This document shows, piece by piece, positions 44,863 to 53,769 of a stretch of DNA of 64,000 nt. Numbering within the stretch: position 1 is the first letter of the stretch; each line of letters begins with the position of its first letter. This stretch comes from Haloferula helveola (GTDB lineage Bacteria > Verrucomicrobiota > Verrucomicrobiia > Verrucomicrobiales > Akkermansiaceae). Made by a program: the position numbers and the translations under genes. The notes beneath the pieces were generated by a model. The model was not told the DNA's origin, did no database searches, and worked only from the letters and a program-made list of their open reading frames with translations. The stretch lies in the NCBI RefSeq assembly GCF_037076345.1, contig NZ_AP024702.1, positions 1,116,001-1,180,000 on the forward strand, given 5' to 3'.

Positions 44863-46476
44863 TCAATCGGGCGCGGGGACCGCGGGCCGGGCCGCGCGGA
44901 ACTGGGCGGATATCTCGGCCGGTGCGAGTCCACGGTCCCAGAGGGCCACCTCGTCCACCCAGCCATGGAAGGACTGAAGGTCAGGCTTGCCGCCATCCTT
45001 ATGGGCCACGATGCCGGGCTTCCCGAAGCGGACTTCGATGCCCCGGAAGACGTTCGAATCGTCTCGACGCGGAAGGGTGTCGATGGCCGCCAATAGACCG
45101 TCGGCATAGAGCGAAACCTGCTGACTGTTCCAGGACACGGCGACGTGATGCCAATCACCGTCCGCATAGGACCGTGGCGACTTCAGAAGAACATCGTGCC
45201 TTCCGTTCTCGATGAAGAATCCGAGACGTCCGTCCGCCGAAAGGAATGCCTGCATTTCGAGCTCCGGGCCGAAGCCGCCCGAACTCGTCTCACCGGCGTG
45301 CCACAGGATCTCGCCCTGCGTCATGTCTGCATCGCGCCGAATCCAAAAGGAAGCGGCCCCCTCGCGTAGAGAGACGCCATTCGGGCCATCCATGCCACGG
45401 AGCAGCGACCGCACCGATGAGCCGGGCAGACGCACACCGAGATTTTTGTCGTTGAAGCCACCGAATCCGTCGGCCGGACGCACACCAGGCTGACCCATAC
45501 GGGCATCCGGTTCCGCCGTCCCGTGGTCCTCGCCGCTCACCACATTCCGGATCGGACCGGGCTCGGACTCGTCGAGCTGCCAATACGCGGCGGGGTGCTG
45601 GCCACGGATTACGGTGCGATAACTGGCAGGCGCATCCAGCAGATCTTCAATCCCGGGAAACGGATCCGATCCCAACGGAATCGGCACGAGGGCACTCTCC
45701 GCATCGAGGCGGAACGCGATGCGTTTGGGGCGCAGGAGCGACACGCGCTCCCCCTTCTGGTTGCTCACCTCCACCTCACCCTCGAAGACATGAACCTCGA
45801 TTCCCTCATCAGGGACATGACGGACCCCGAAGCGCGTTCCGATGTCGCGCACCACGTAGGGACCGACTTCGATCCGCACCGATTCCTGATCCGCTTTCGC
45901 GTCCACCCACAGCCAGCCTTCCTCGAGTTCGAAGTGTCGCAGTCCGAGCACCTTCACACGGGCCGGCCCTTGCACGAGGACTTGGGTGCCTGCCGCCGAT
46001 TCGGCCGACACGACCCCTGTCGATACCACCAACACCGTCCCGGCCTCGAACCCGCGGCCCTGCGATTCCTCTTCCCCACTGCCGGACCGAACCGACCACA
46101 GCGCGCCGGGCGTCGCTTCGAGGGCAATGGCTTCGGGAGTCGGCGCCCGCAACTTGAGGAGTGTCATGAGGGCCGCCACCAGGATCAGGATCGCGGCGGC
46201 CGCCATCAGCGAACGCTGCACCATCCGCCGGGAAGCCCAGTCCGACTGCAAGGTCGGCAGGACGCCCTCTTCCCGCTCCATGCCCGCTTCCTGATGCAGG
46301 ATCGCGGAGAGTTCGAAGTAGCGGAAATACTCGCGCCGTGCCTGCCGGGACGTGCCCAGAAGTTCCTCAAGGCGTGCGTGGTCTTCCGGCGAAAGCGTTC
46401 CCGCTTCCAATTCGGAAAGCAACCGGTGCAGCGGAGTCTCTCCGCGGCCGGAACTTCTGGAAAAGCGCCTGCTCAT
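44863..46476 (-). CDS. FecR-like transmembrane regulator fused to a LamG/concanavalin-like sensor domain
   Basis: The 537-residue protein has a cytoplasmic N-terminus (about 1-85) of the anti-sigma type (LSELEAGTLSPEDHARLEELL), one membrane helix (about 88-108), a FecR domain (about 140-250; VVRDIGTRFGVRHV and IEVHVFEGEVEVS) and a C-terminal LamG/concanavalin-like domain (about 290-535; GASFWIRRD, DGDWHHVAVSWNSQQVSLYADG, GWVDEVALWDRGLAPAEI). It overlaps the sigma factor gene by 4 bases (ATGA). The LamG domain would lie in the periplasm and could sense a carbohydrate, making this a sigma-factor switch for the two giant proteins downstream. Confidence 0.88.
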   Translation of the reverse strand: MSRRFSRSSGRGETPLHRLLSELEAGTLSPEDHARLEELLGTSRQARREYFRYFELSAILHQEAGMEREEGVLPTLQSDWASRRMVQRSLMAAAAILILVAALMTLLKLRAPTPEAIALEATPGALWSVRSGSGEEESQGRGFEAGTVLVVSTGVVSAESAAGTQVLVQGPARVKVLGLRHFELEEGWLWVDAKADQESVRIEVGPYVVRDIGTRFGVRHVPDEGIEVHVFEGEVEVSNQKGERVSLLRPKRIAFRLDAESALVPIPLGSDPFPGIEDLLDAPASYRTVIRGQHPAAYWQLDESEPGPIRNVVSGEDHGTAEPDARMGQPGVRPADGFGGFNDKNLGVRLPGSSVRSLLRGMDGPNGVSLREGAASFWIRRDADMTQGEILWHAGETSSGGFGPELEMQAFLSADGRLGFFIENGRHDVLLKSPRSYADGDWHHVAVSWNSQQVSLYADGLLAAIDTLPRRDDSNVFRGIEVRFGKPGIVAHKDGGKPDLQSFHGWVDEVALWDRGLAPAEISAQFRAARPAVPAPD

Positions 46477-47012
46477 GGGGTGTCGGGAACCGGGTTGAGT
46501 TTTCGGCTGATGCAGGTCCGGAGCAGTCCCCGGATCCGGTGCAACGAAACTTTCAGGCTGCCCTCGGGGCGCCCGGTGCGTGCCGACAGTTCGCGAAGCG
46601 TGTCCTCACCGAGATATCGGTTCAGGACGAGACCTCGGTCGGCGGGTCGCAGGTTGCGGATGCATTGGCGCAGGATCACATGCCGCTCATCCGTCACCGC
46701 CAGGTGCTCCTCGGCCTCCGCCGCCAGCGACTCCCAGACCTCCTCGGAAAACACCCACTCCCTTCGCCGTTTCTGATCCCGCCAATGCGCGAGGAGACGG
46801 AAGCGAGCCACCGAAAACATCCAGGCCCGGAAGTTCGTGCCGCACTCGAAACCTTCCCGCCGTTCCCAGATCAGGGCATTCACATCCTGCGCGATGTCAT
46901 CCACATCGGGAGAACCCTTCATCATCGACAACACGAAAGCCCGCAGCTGCAGCTGATGCTTGATCAGCAGCTGGACGAACTCGGCGTCCCGGGCTTTCTC
47001 TGTCTCGAACAT
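46473..47012 (-). CDS. ECF sigma factor, Rhodopirellula/Verrucomicrobium type
   Basis: The 179-residue protein has region 2 (FVLSMMKGSPDVDDIAQDVN, then FRAWMFSVARFRLLAHWRDQ) and region 4 (LRPADRGLVLNRYLGEDTL, then RPEGSLKVSLHRIRGLL) of ECF sigma-70 factors, without region 1.1 or 3. Wording and length match the Gemmata/Verrucomicrobium-specific family usually encoded with FecR-LamG proteins, as here. Its stop overlaps the FecR-LamG start by 4 bases. A short hairpin lies 12 bases before its ATG. It probably directs transcription of its own operon. Confidence 0.93.
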   Translation of the reverse strand: MFETEKARDAEFVQLLIKHQLQLRAFVLSMMKGSPDVDDIAQDVNALIWERREGFECGTNFRAWMFSVARFRLLAHWRDQKRRREWVFSEEVWESLAAEAEEHLAVTDERHVILRQCIRNLRPADRGLVLNRYLGEDTLRELSARTGRPEGSLKVSLHRIRGLLRTCISRKLNPVPDTP

Positions 47013-47023
47013 GGGTTAGCGAT

Positions 47024-47037
47024 CCCGCCAAGGCGGG
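47024..47037 (-). promoter_or_regulatory. hairpin in the leader of the sigma factor gene
   Basis: CCCGCC-AA-GGCGGG forms a compact 6-bp stem 12 bases upstream of the ATG at 47012. On the mRNA it would occupy the normal ribosome-binding position, where no Shine-Dalgarno is visible. It could limit translation of the sigma factor. Confidence 0.45.
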
Positions 47038-47215
47038 CATGGGTAGTAGAGCAATACCAGACGCCCCGTCGGAGGTTAATGCCATCTGCGACATTTTCCT
47101 GCCAACCGAGATTATGAGCCACTCGCCAAGCCACGAACTGACGGGAATTGCGAAACCCGTAGTCTGAATTCGTTACGCCTTCCCGAGCTCAAGCCCATGG
47201 AACACCGCCTTACAC

Positions 47216-48361
47216 CTAACGGGTAACCGCCACCTTCACCTCAAAGCCTCCGCCCATCAACGCATCGCCAACCTCGACCTTCAGAGGCGCGTCTTCGTTT
47301 TCGAAAGCGTGCCCCGTGAGATAGGTCGCGCCTTCCTTGAGACCGTCGCGCCCGTAAACGACAACCGGATTCTTGCCGGTGGCGAGGGTCGCATCGACCG
47401 AGTAGATCAGCACCCCGGCGGGAAATGGCTCGTCACCTTTCCGCGGGATGGGCGGTTGACCAATCTCGATCACATACACCTTGCTGGGACCCTTGGCCTG
47501 ATCGACCGGCACCACGACCATCGACACGCCATCCTCGGCGTCGAGCGGGGTGAGCTCGATCTCATGACTGCCCTCGGTCAGGTAAGCTTTGCGGTCGTCA
47601 TCCATCCAACCCAGCTTGTGACGGTGCCAGCCGATGAAGCCTGATGCCCCACCCCCGCTCGACATCAGGTCCCACGGGCCGGCGGGGTTCTTGGGTTGGA
47701 GATTGCCGTAGGTGTAGATGTCGGGGAGCCCCATGCAGTGGGCAACTTCGTGCGCGAGCACTCCCGGGTTGTTGCTGCCGATGTTGACGGCATGGAAGAT
47801 GAAGCCATCACGGTAGGGAATCGCCCGGTCCTCACGCTCGCCGAAGGCGAAGTTCCCGCGTCCGGGCAACTTGGCAACGATGTAGTCGTAATCGAAGAAG
47901 TTGATCTCCGGATAAAGCCCGAAGATGTCGACGAACATCTGGCGATGGCCCTCGGTGGTCACCGGATCGTTCTCCTTCTGCGGCCGCGGCATCTCGCGCC
48001 AGCCGTGGATGTGGGTAATCTCGAGCTTGAGTTTGCCGTAGGACTGCTGGTGGAAGATGTCGAGGAAGCGGCCGTCGCCATACATCTTTCCCTCAATCTC
48101 CTGCGTGGTCTCCTTGGGCTCACCCAGGTCCTTGAAGTGGGTGTAGACCATGATCAGCTTCTTGTCGCCGACGGTCGTGCCGTAGATCTCGAAGTCGTTG
48201 GGCCCCTCGGTCTTGTAGACGTCGCCCTTGGTGTTGAGCGTGGGAATGACACCGCCCGAGGGCGCTGATTCGTCGGGCTGGTTGGCGACCACGAAGTGCT
48301 GGTGTTCGTGGGCAGATGCGAAAGAAAGGCTGAGGAGAAAGGCGACAAAGAGGCGAGGCAT
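47216..48361 (-). CDS. secreted M6-like zinc metalloprotease
   Basis: ATG 48361 gives a signal peptide (MPRLFVAFLLSLSFASA); the frame is open to 48520 without similarity. The 381-residue protein has the zinc site HEVAHCMGLPD (HExxHxxGxxD) within VLAHEVAHCMGLPDIYTYG, and upstream a region typical of M6/immune-inhibitor-A-like peptidases (FFDYDYIVAKLPG). GPWDLMSSGG after the zinc site matches the Met-turn of this group, and IGWHRHKLGWMDD follows. It probably digests protein outside the cell. It is divergent from the PLP enzyme gene. Confidence 0.85.
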   Translation of the reverse strand: MPRLFVAFLLSLSFASAHEHQHFVVANQPDESAPSGGVIPTLNTKGDVYKTEGPNDFEIYGTTVGDKKLIMVYTHFKDLGEPKETTQEIEGKMYGDGRFLDIFHQQSYGKLKLEITHIHGWREMPRPQKENDPVTTEGHRQMFVDIFGLYPEINFFDYDYIVAKLPGRGNFAFGEREDRAIPYRDGFIFHAVNIGSNNPGVLAHEVAHCMGLPDIYTYGNLQPKNPAGPWDLMSSGGGASGFIGWHRHKLGWMDDDRKAYLTEGSHEIELTPLDAEDGVSMVVVPVDQAKGPSKVYVIEIGQPPIPRKGDEPFPAGVLIYSVDATLATGKNPVVVYGRDGLKEGATYLTGHAFENEDAPLKVEVGDALMGGGFEVKVAVTR

Positions 48362-48543
48362 GGGTCGGCTACGCGGATGAGGTGCGAATGCTCTCAGCGA
48401 ACCGCGAAAGTTCGCCAAGGAGAGCCGAACCGAACTCCGCCCAAGGCGCTTCGATTGAAAAGCCGCGACGCCGGTCCCGGTGAAACTCGACAGGCCCGGC
48501 CACGCCGCCCAGCCTCGCAATCACACCTCCCGGACTGCCCCTG

Positions 48544-49668
48544 ATGACTCTTCCTGATCTCAAAGCGCCTGCCTTGAAGAAACCGCAATTGATCGTGGAT
48601 TTGGAAAAGGCCACGAGAAATGTCTCCCGCATTTTCGACAAGTTCCAGCGACACGGGGTGGCTTTCCGTCCGCACTTCAAGACGCACCAATGTGCCGCCA
48701 TCGGCGAATTGTTCAGGGAGATGGGCGTCCGATCGATCACCGTGTCTTCGCTGGATATGGCGACCTACTTTGCCGGGCATGGCTGGGATGACATCACACT
48801 GGCGGTACCGGTCAACCTCGGGCAGGTCGAAGAGATCGACCAGCTGGCGCAGCGCATCCGCCTAAACGTCCTCGTGGATTCGCTCGAAACGGCCAGCGCG
48901 CTGAATGACGGGCTGACGGTCGCGTGTCCGGTGTGGATCAAGGTGGATGTCGGATACGGCAGGGTCGGCATCAAATGGAATGACGAAGCCCGGCTACTAG
49001 AACTGGCGAAGCTGATCGAAAGCTCGGCCCTTCTGGAGTTCTGCGGATTGCTCACCCATTCCGGTCACACTTACGAGTGTCGCGGTCGGGAAGAAGTGCA
49101 GGTCCTTTTCGAAGAAGGCCGGACACGCATGCTGCACTTGGAGGAGACGCTTCAGGCCCACGGCACAAGCGCTCGGATCTCCATGGGCGATACCCCTTCG
49201 GCCAGCCTCGCGGAGGCATTCGATGGAGTCGATGAGATGCGACCGGGGAACTTCGTGTTCTACGATGTGGTGCAATCGCAGATCGGGTCCTGCAGCGCGG
49301 AAGACATCGCCGTGGCGATCGCCTGCCCGGTCATTGGCAAATACGAAGCGGACCTGAAGGTGGTCGTTTACGGAGGCTCCGTTCACTTCTCGAAGGACTC
49401 CGTTATCATCGATGGCGAACGCGTCTTCGGGCAACTTGCCCTGCCTGCCTCGGATGGCTGGAAGCCGGTGCCGCTGACAGACGCGCGGATCGTGAGTTGC
49501 TGCCAGGAAGTGTCGAAGATCCACGTTTCAAGGGAGGTCTTCGATCAGATCGGCTTGGGGCAGACCGTGTATATCCTACCTGCCCACTCCTGCTTGGCTG
49601 CCGAGATCTACCCACGCTATCGGACGACGGACGGGCAAGTCCTCGAACGGTTTCGCTTGTTCACCTAG
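48544..49668 (+). CDS. D-threonine aldolase/D-serine dehydratase-like PLP enzyme
   Basis: The 374-residue protein has the alanine-racemase N-terminal barrel with the PLP lysine in FRPHFKTHQ (Lys46), the PLP-phosphate region SMGDTPS, and the C-terminal metal-binding motif HSC (His348, Cys350) that defines the D-serine dehydratase-like domain. Family members cleave D-threonine or related beta-hydroxy D-amino acids, or dehydrate D-serine. No signal peptide is present, so it acts in the cytoplasm. The start at ATG 48544 is tight against the alignment. It stands alone on the + strand, and its substrate is undetermined. Confidence 0.88.
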   Translation: MTLPDLKAPALKKPQLIVDLEKATRNVSRIFDKFQRHGVAFRPHFKTHQCAAIGELFREMGVRSITVSSLDMATYFAGHGWDDITLAVPVNLGQVEEIDQLAQRIRLNVLVDSLETASALNDGLTVACPVWIKVDVGYGRVGIKWNDEARLLELAKLIESSALLEFCGLLTHSGHTYECRGREEVQVLFEEGRTRMLHLEETLQAHGTSARISMGDTPSASLAEAFDGVDEMRPGNFVFYDVVQSQIGSCSAEDIAVAIACPVIGKYEADLKVVVYGGSVHFSKDSVIIDGERVFGQLALPASDGWKPVPLTDARIVSCCQEVSKIHVSREVFDQIGLGQTVYILPAHSCLAAEIYPRYRTTDGQVLERFRLFT

Positions 49669-49685
49669 CCGCTTCAGAAGCAGCC

Positions 49686-50957
49686 CTACTTCACGCACAT
49701 CAGGTGCTCGGAAGTGCGGATCAACAGCTTCCCATCAAACGGCACCGGGGTGGCGAGGATCTGCTCGCCCATGTCGTGCTCTGCAAGGAGCTCGAAGCTT
49801 TCGCCGATCCGGGCGGAGAACACGACCCCGTCCTCACGAGGTGCGTAGAGGATGCCGCCCGCAATCACTGGAGAGGCGTAATACGGCACCGCGGAACGGG
49901 GAAGCTGGGCGCTCCAGAACGGCTCGCCGGTTTTCGGATCGAGGCAAACCAACTCGCCCTTGTGGCGTAGCAGGTAGACCCGCCCTTCATACTCGATCGG
50001 ACTCGAGACAAAGACTCCGAAATCATCACGCTCCCAAGCCCGGTGCGTCGCGGTGACATCGCCTTTTCCACCGAGCCGGACCGCATGGGTCGATGCCTGC
50101 TTGCGATCATCGCGCCCGACCGGAACAACCACTATGTCCCCAGCGATCACCGGTGTCGCGATGGGTGGCCAGAGTTTCGTTTCCTTGGGGTTGAAGCCAC
50201 CGCAGGACCACAGCAAGGCACCGTCGTCGGCCGCGTAGGCCGTCAGTTGGTCCGCGCCCCAAACGAGCAGGGCGTCCTTGTCGCCGTGACGGAAGGGAAT
50301 GGGCGTGGAATAGCCATGGTCGTTCTCGGCCGGCGCGTCGAGGTTGCGCTCCTGCTTCCAGCGGATCTCACCGCTTGTCTTGTCGAACCCCGCGACCCAC
50401 GAGTCACCGCCATGAAGGCGGGAAAGGATCACGAGATCGCCGATGATCACCGGTGAGCTGCCCTGGTCCCAGTAGAGCTCCTGCGGACCGAACTCCTCGA
50501 CCAGGTTGCGCTTCCAGCGGACGGCCCCGTCCATCTCGAGACCCGCGAAGGTGCCGCTCTTGAAGTAAACGAACACCCCGGTTCCGTCGGTGACCGGCGA
50601 GGCGTTGCTGCTGGTCCCGAGCTTCATGTGTTTGGCTTTGCTCTCTGGGCCGAACACGGTTTTCCAGACCTCCTTGCCGTCGAGATCGAATGCCAGCGCG
50701 GCATCGACGCCGTCCGCAGGTGCCGTGAGAAAGATGCGGTCCTTCCAAACCACCGGCGAGGACGCGCCCTTCCCGGGGAGTGCGATCTTCCAAGCGACCT
50801 TCTCGTCACTCAACTCGGTCGGGTAGTTCTCGCCGGCCCGGCTACCGGTGTGCGCGGGGCCTCTCCATGAAGGCCAGTCCTCCGCGAGGAGCGGCGACAA
50901 TGACGGGAGAACGAGGGCGGCGGCAGCCAGCGCGGATGCGTGTCGGATGGTGCGCAT
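49686..50957 (-). CDS. secreted PQQ-like beta-propeller protein
   Basis: ATG 50957 begins a good signal peptide (MRTIRHASALAAAALVLPSL, cleavage after LLA); 50966 and 50990 are alternatives. The 423-residue mature protein opens EDWPSWRGPAHTGSR, the hallmark of outer-membrane or periplasmic PQQ-like repeat proteins in Planctomycetota and Verrucomicrobiota. Blade motifs recur (GLEMDGAVRWKRNL, AYAADDGALLWSCGG, CLDPKTGEPFWSAQL). True PQQ binding cannot be shown from sequence, and a BamB-like scaffold is an alternative. It is convergent with the PLP enzyme gene, 17 bp apart. Confidence 0.85.
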   Translation of the reverse strand: MRTIRHASALAAAALVLPSLSPLLAEDWPSWRGPAHTGSRAGENYPTELSDEKVAWKIALPGKGASSPVVWKDRIFLTAPADGVDAALAFDLDGKEVWKTVFGPESKAKHMKLGTSSNASPVTDGTGVFVYFKSGTFAGLEMDGAVRWKRNLVEEFGPQELYWDQGSSPVIIGDLVILSRLHGGDSWVAGFDKTSGEIRWKQERNLDAPAENDHGYSTPIPFRHGDKDALLVWGADQLTAYAADDGALLWSCGGFNPKETKLWPPIATPVIAGDIVVVPVGRDDRKQASTHAVRLGGKGDVTATHRAWERDDFGVFVSSPIEYEGRVYLLRHKGELVCLDPKTGEPFWSAQLPRSAVPYYASPVIAGGILYAPREDGVVFSARIGESFELLAEHDMGEQILATPVPFDGKLLIRTSEHLMCVK

Positions 50958-51102
50958 GCCAGTCATTAGCAGATCTCGGGACATTGTCATTCTGCTTCGG
51001 TCCAAACGAGGATCGGAAAAGCTGCGAGGAGTCCCGGCAGGACCCGATTCACCGCAAAGTCGCCACCGACGCCAAGGCAGATAGGAATCCCCTCGCTTCG
51101 AG

Positions 51103-52365
51103 CTAGGGAGCCAGGCTTTCCAGCACCAAGGCCGAGAAGGCGTCGATTGCGTTGGACGGATCCTTGATCGACTCACGGCTTATCACGGTCACATCACCCG
51201 ATACTCCTTCGGGCTTCCCGCTCTGGAAAAGATAATCCCCGACACCCGGTGTTGCGGCGAGGAGCGCCATCGGATCGTAGAGATTGAACTTGGTGACATG
51301 CTCCCACACCGAATCGAAATCCTCGACGGTGAGAGAAGCTTCCTTAATCCCATCGGGATCCAGTTCGGTGAATGTCTGAATGAACCACCGGGGCGTGAGC
51401 GCGGGCGGCAGATGCCCTTCGTGAACCCCCGTCCACAGGCGCTTCAACGATTCGTATTGCTGATCGCGGAGGTAGATCCCTATCGGGTGACCGGTTTCGG
51501 CCATGGTTTCGTAAAACTCGCGCCCGACGGGAGCAGTATAGGCGGCCTCTTTGGTCACCACCACCAGAGGTAGCCCAAGCTCCTGGATCTTGGCGTAGGA
51601 ATAGTCGGCCGCACCCTGCACCGTCGTGTTGTTGTAGGCTCGCCGGTCGGCCGAAACGAAACCGGATTCTTCGGCCTCCGAATTGATCCCTCCCATGATG
51701 ACGACCCTCGCGACTTTCTGCTTCGCCAGTTCCGGAGCTGTCTTCAGAAAGCCAGCTAGATCGACCATGCCCGCGTTGACCAGCAGCACGGCATCACCGT
51801 CAGGCACAGCTGCGATTTCACTCTGGAGCAAGGATGCTCCGTCCTTTGCGAAACCGTTTTCCGGCAGTCCGAACGGCGTCGCATTGAATCCATTGTGATC
51901 TTTCTTCCGGCTTTCGGTCGCCTTGACGTTCAAGGAGCCGCTTTCGTCCCTGACTTCGATGTCATAGTCGCTCCCGATCCCGACCTTGACCCCTTCCAAC
52001 TCAAGGTTCCGGAGCGCCCACAAGGCGAACTTCGCCCGACGTTCCCGGGTTTCAAACCCGCCCAGCGTCGTGACCACACATCTAAGGTCCACGAACCCCT
52101 GTCGGTCCAGCCAGTCCAACATGACCAGCGTATTGAGATCGTCCGGATCCTTGTTGGGATCGGTGAAGAGAAACAATGGCGCCGGTTTCGCTGGCTTCTT
52201 GCCGAGAAGGTCTTCCAACACCTTGCTCTGCCCCTCAGTCAGGGAAGCCCGAGTCTGAACGTTCTCATTCCCCTTCCCGGGCACTTCGTCCGAGCAACTC
52301 GACAGAGCACAAAGAAAGACTCCCGATAGCAGGATCGCGGTCGCTTGCACGGAAGAGAGCATCAT
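51103..52365 (-). CDS. lipoprotein with nucleoside hydrolase-like domain
   Basis: The 420-residue protein has a lipoprotein signal (lipobox ALSSC near residue 23). A domain resembling inosine-uridine nucleoside hydrolases starts with FLFTDPNKDPDDL (the DxxxDxDD calcium motif of the family in modified form, with an inserted Asn-Lys-Asp) and continues with VVIMGGINSEAEESGF and NLYDPMALLAATPG. Family members hydrolyse N-glycosidic bonds. Export to the outer membrane suggests a non-nucleoside or scavenging role, and the altered first motif leaves catalysis uncertain. It is a single gene on the minus strand. Confidence 0.75.
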   Translation of the reverse strand: MMLSSVQATAILLSGVFLCALSSCSDEVPGKGNENVQTRASLTEGQSKVLEDLLGKKPAKPAPLFLFTDPNKDPDDLNTLVMLDWLDRQGFVDLRCVVTTLGGFETRERRAKFALWALRNLELEGVKVGIGSDYDIEVRDESGSLNVKATESRKKDHNGFNATPFGLPENGFAKDGASLLQSEIAAVPDGDAVLLVNAGMVDLAGFLKTAPELAKQKVARVVIMGGINSEAEESGFVSADRRAYNNTTVQGAADYSYAKIQELGLPLVVVTKEAAYTAPVGREFYETMAETGHPIGIYLRDQQYESLKRLWTGVHEGHLPPALTPRWFIQTFTELDPDGIKEASLTVEDFDSVWEHVTKFNLYDPMALLAATPGVGDYLFQSGKPEGVSGDVTVISRESIKDPSNAIDAFSALVLESLAP

Positions 52366-52480
52366 CCCTGAACTAGCTTCCGATCACTTCCCCCTTCAAG
52401 CTCAATTGGAAACGGTGAGCGCAAGGATCGCTCCCTTCACCAAGGCTCTCCCTTTTTCGAATTCCACGGGGCGTTCCGGT

Positions 52481-53662
52481 CTACTTCAGAGGATTCTCGT
52501 ACCACACGATATTGCGACTGCCGTGGCCGGCGATGAGGATGTCGGTGTCGCCGTCCCTGTCCATGTCCACGAGCCTCAGGTCGTAGGACTCCTGGCCCTC
52601 TTCAAGGACATGACGGGTGAACTCGCCCTTGCCGTCGTTCTCATACCACACGGCGTGACCGTCCTGCACACAACTGCAGGTCGCGATGTCGGTATCGCCA
52701 TCCTGATCGAGATCGGCGACCGCCAGGCTGTGCGGATCCGCGAGGGTGGGATCGATCTCGGTCTTCTTGTAATCCGGGGCAGGATACCAAAGCACGCCGT
52801 CGCCATGACCGCGGCTCGCGAGGAAATCCAGATCGCCATCCCCGTTGAGATCGACCGGCAGGATATTGGTGGCACCCGGGTCATCATCGGAGAGCAGGTG
52901 CTTCTTCCACGGCTTTGTGGGATCCTCGGGTTGCTCCCACCACGCGAACCACTCGCCCACCGGCGCTCCGCTGCAGAGGTCGCCGCGGCCATCGCCGTTC
53001 ATGTCCCCGAAGCCGTGGTAGTGGTTCCGGCCCGGAGCATCGCCGTCGGCGAGAAAGTGGGCCGTCCACAGACCTTCCGCCTTGGGATCCTCGGGAACCC
53101 GGAACCACGCGATCGAGTTCGGCACGGTGCTCTCATCGCTGTCCCGCCATGAGTTGGCGATCAGGTCGGGCTTGCCGTCGCGATCGACGTCGGCCGTGAT
53201 CACGCAGTGCGCCCCATTCACCTCGAGGTGGATCATGCGACGCTTCCAATCCTGCTCGAAGGGCTTCTCCGGGCACTCCAACCAGAACAGCATCCGGTTG
53301 GACCCGATGTAATCGAGATCCCCGTCGCCATCGACATCCATCAGGGTGCTGTGAATGCACCCACGCTCCGCGATCCGGCCGGTGCGGTCCTTGGGCATTT
53401 CCGCCATCACCACCTTGGCCGTCCAATCCGGCCCCTTGTAGAGCGTCACCTTACCCAGGAAGGAGGCCATGACATCCATGTGCCCATCCCGGTCGAAATC
53501 ATCGGCCACGACCGTGTTGATCTGCGTCGGCTGACCCTTCACCCCTGGAGCGATGTCCGGCTGGATGATGTGCTTCTTCCATATCTCACGTGCCGGCTCC
53601 GTCTCGGCGAGAGACGGACCGGACACCGAGAAAACCATCAGTAGAACAAGGGAGCGCTTCAT
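52481..53662 (-). CDS. secreted FG-GAP/VCBS beta-propeller protein
   Basis: ATG 53662 gives the signal peptide (MKRSLVLLMVFSVSGPSLA). The 393-residue protein has seven calcium-loop repeats of the DxDxDGxxD type (DFDRDGHMDV, DVDGDGDLDY, DVDRDGKPDL, DMNGDGRGDL, DLNGDGDLDF, DLDQDGDTDI, DMDRDGDTDI), so it folds as a seven-bladed integrin-like propeller. Binding partners are unknown. It may be a secreted lectin-like or scaffold protein. It is on the minus strand between the nucleoside-hydrolase-like lipoprotein and the GntR-type regulator, without clear operon spacing. Confidence 0.88.
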   Translation of the reverse strand: MKRSLVLLMVFSVSGPSLAETEPAREIWKKHIIQPDIAPGVKGQPTQINTVVADDFDRDGHMDVMASFLGKVTLYKGPDWTAKVVMAEMPKDRTGRIAERGCIHSTLMDVDGDGDLDYIGSNRMLFWLECPEKPFEQDWKRRMIHLEVNGAHCVITADVDRDGKPDLIANSWRDSDESTVPNSIAWFRVPEDPKAEGLWTAHFLADGDAPGRNHYHGFGDMNGDGRGDLCSGAPVGEWFAWWEQPEDPTKPWKKHLLSDDDPGATNILPVDLNGDGDLDFLASRGHGDGVLWYPAPDYKKTEIDPTLADPHSLAVADLDQDGDTDIATCSCVQDGHAVWYENDGKGEFTRHVLEEGQESYDLRLVDMDRDGDTDILIAGHGSRNIVWYENPLK

Positions 53663-53769
53663 GACCTCGCCAACCGATAGGTTTCCCGACGCCCGGACAC
53701 CAGACCGCAAATATCGCCGCTTGGGTTCCTTCCTCACAGGCTCAGACCCGGTGCCGAAGGCGGGCCCGC

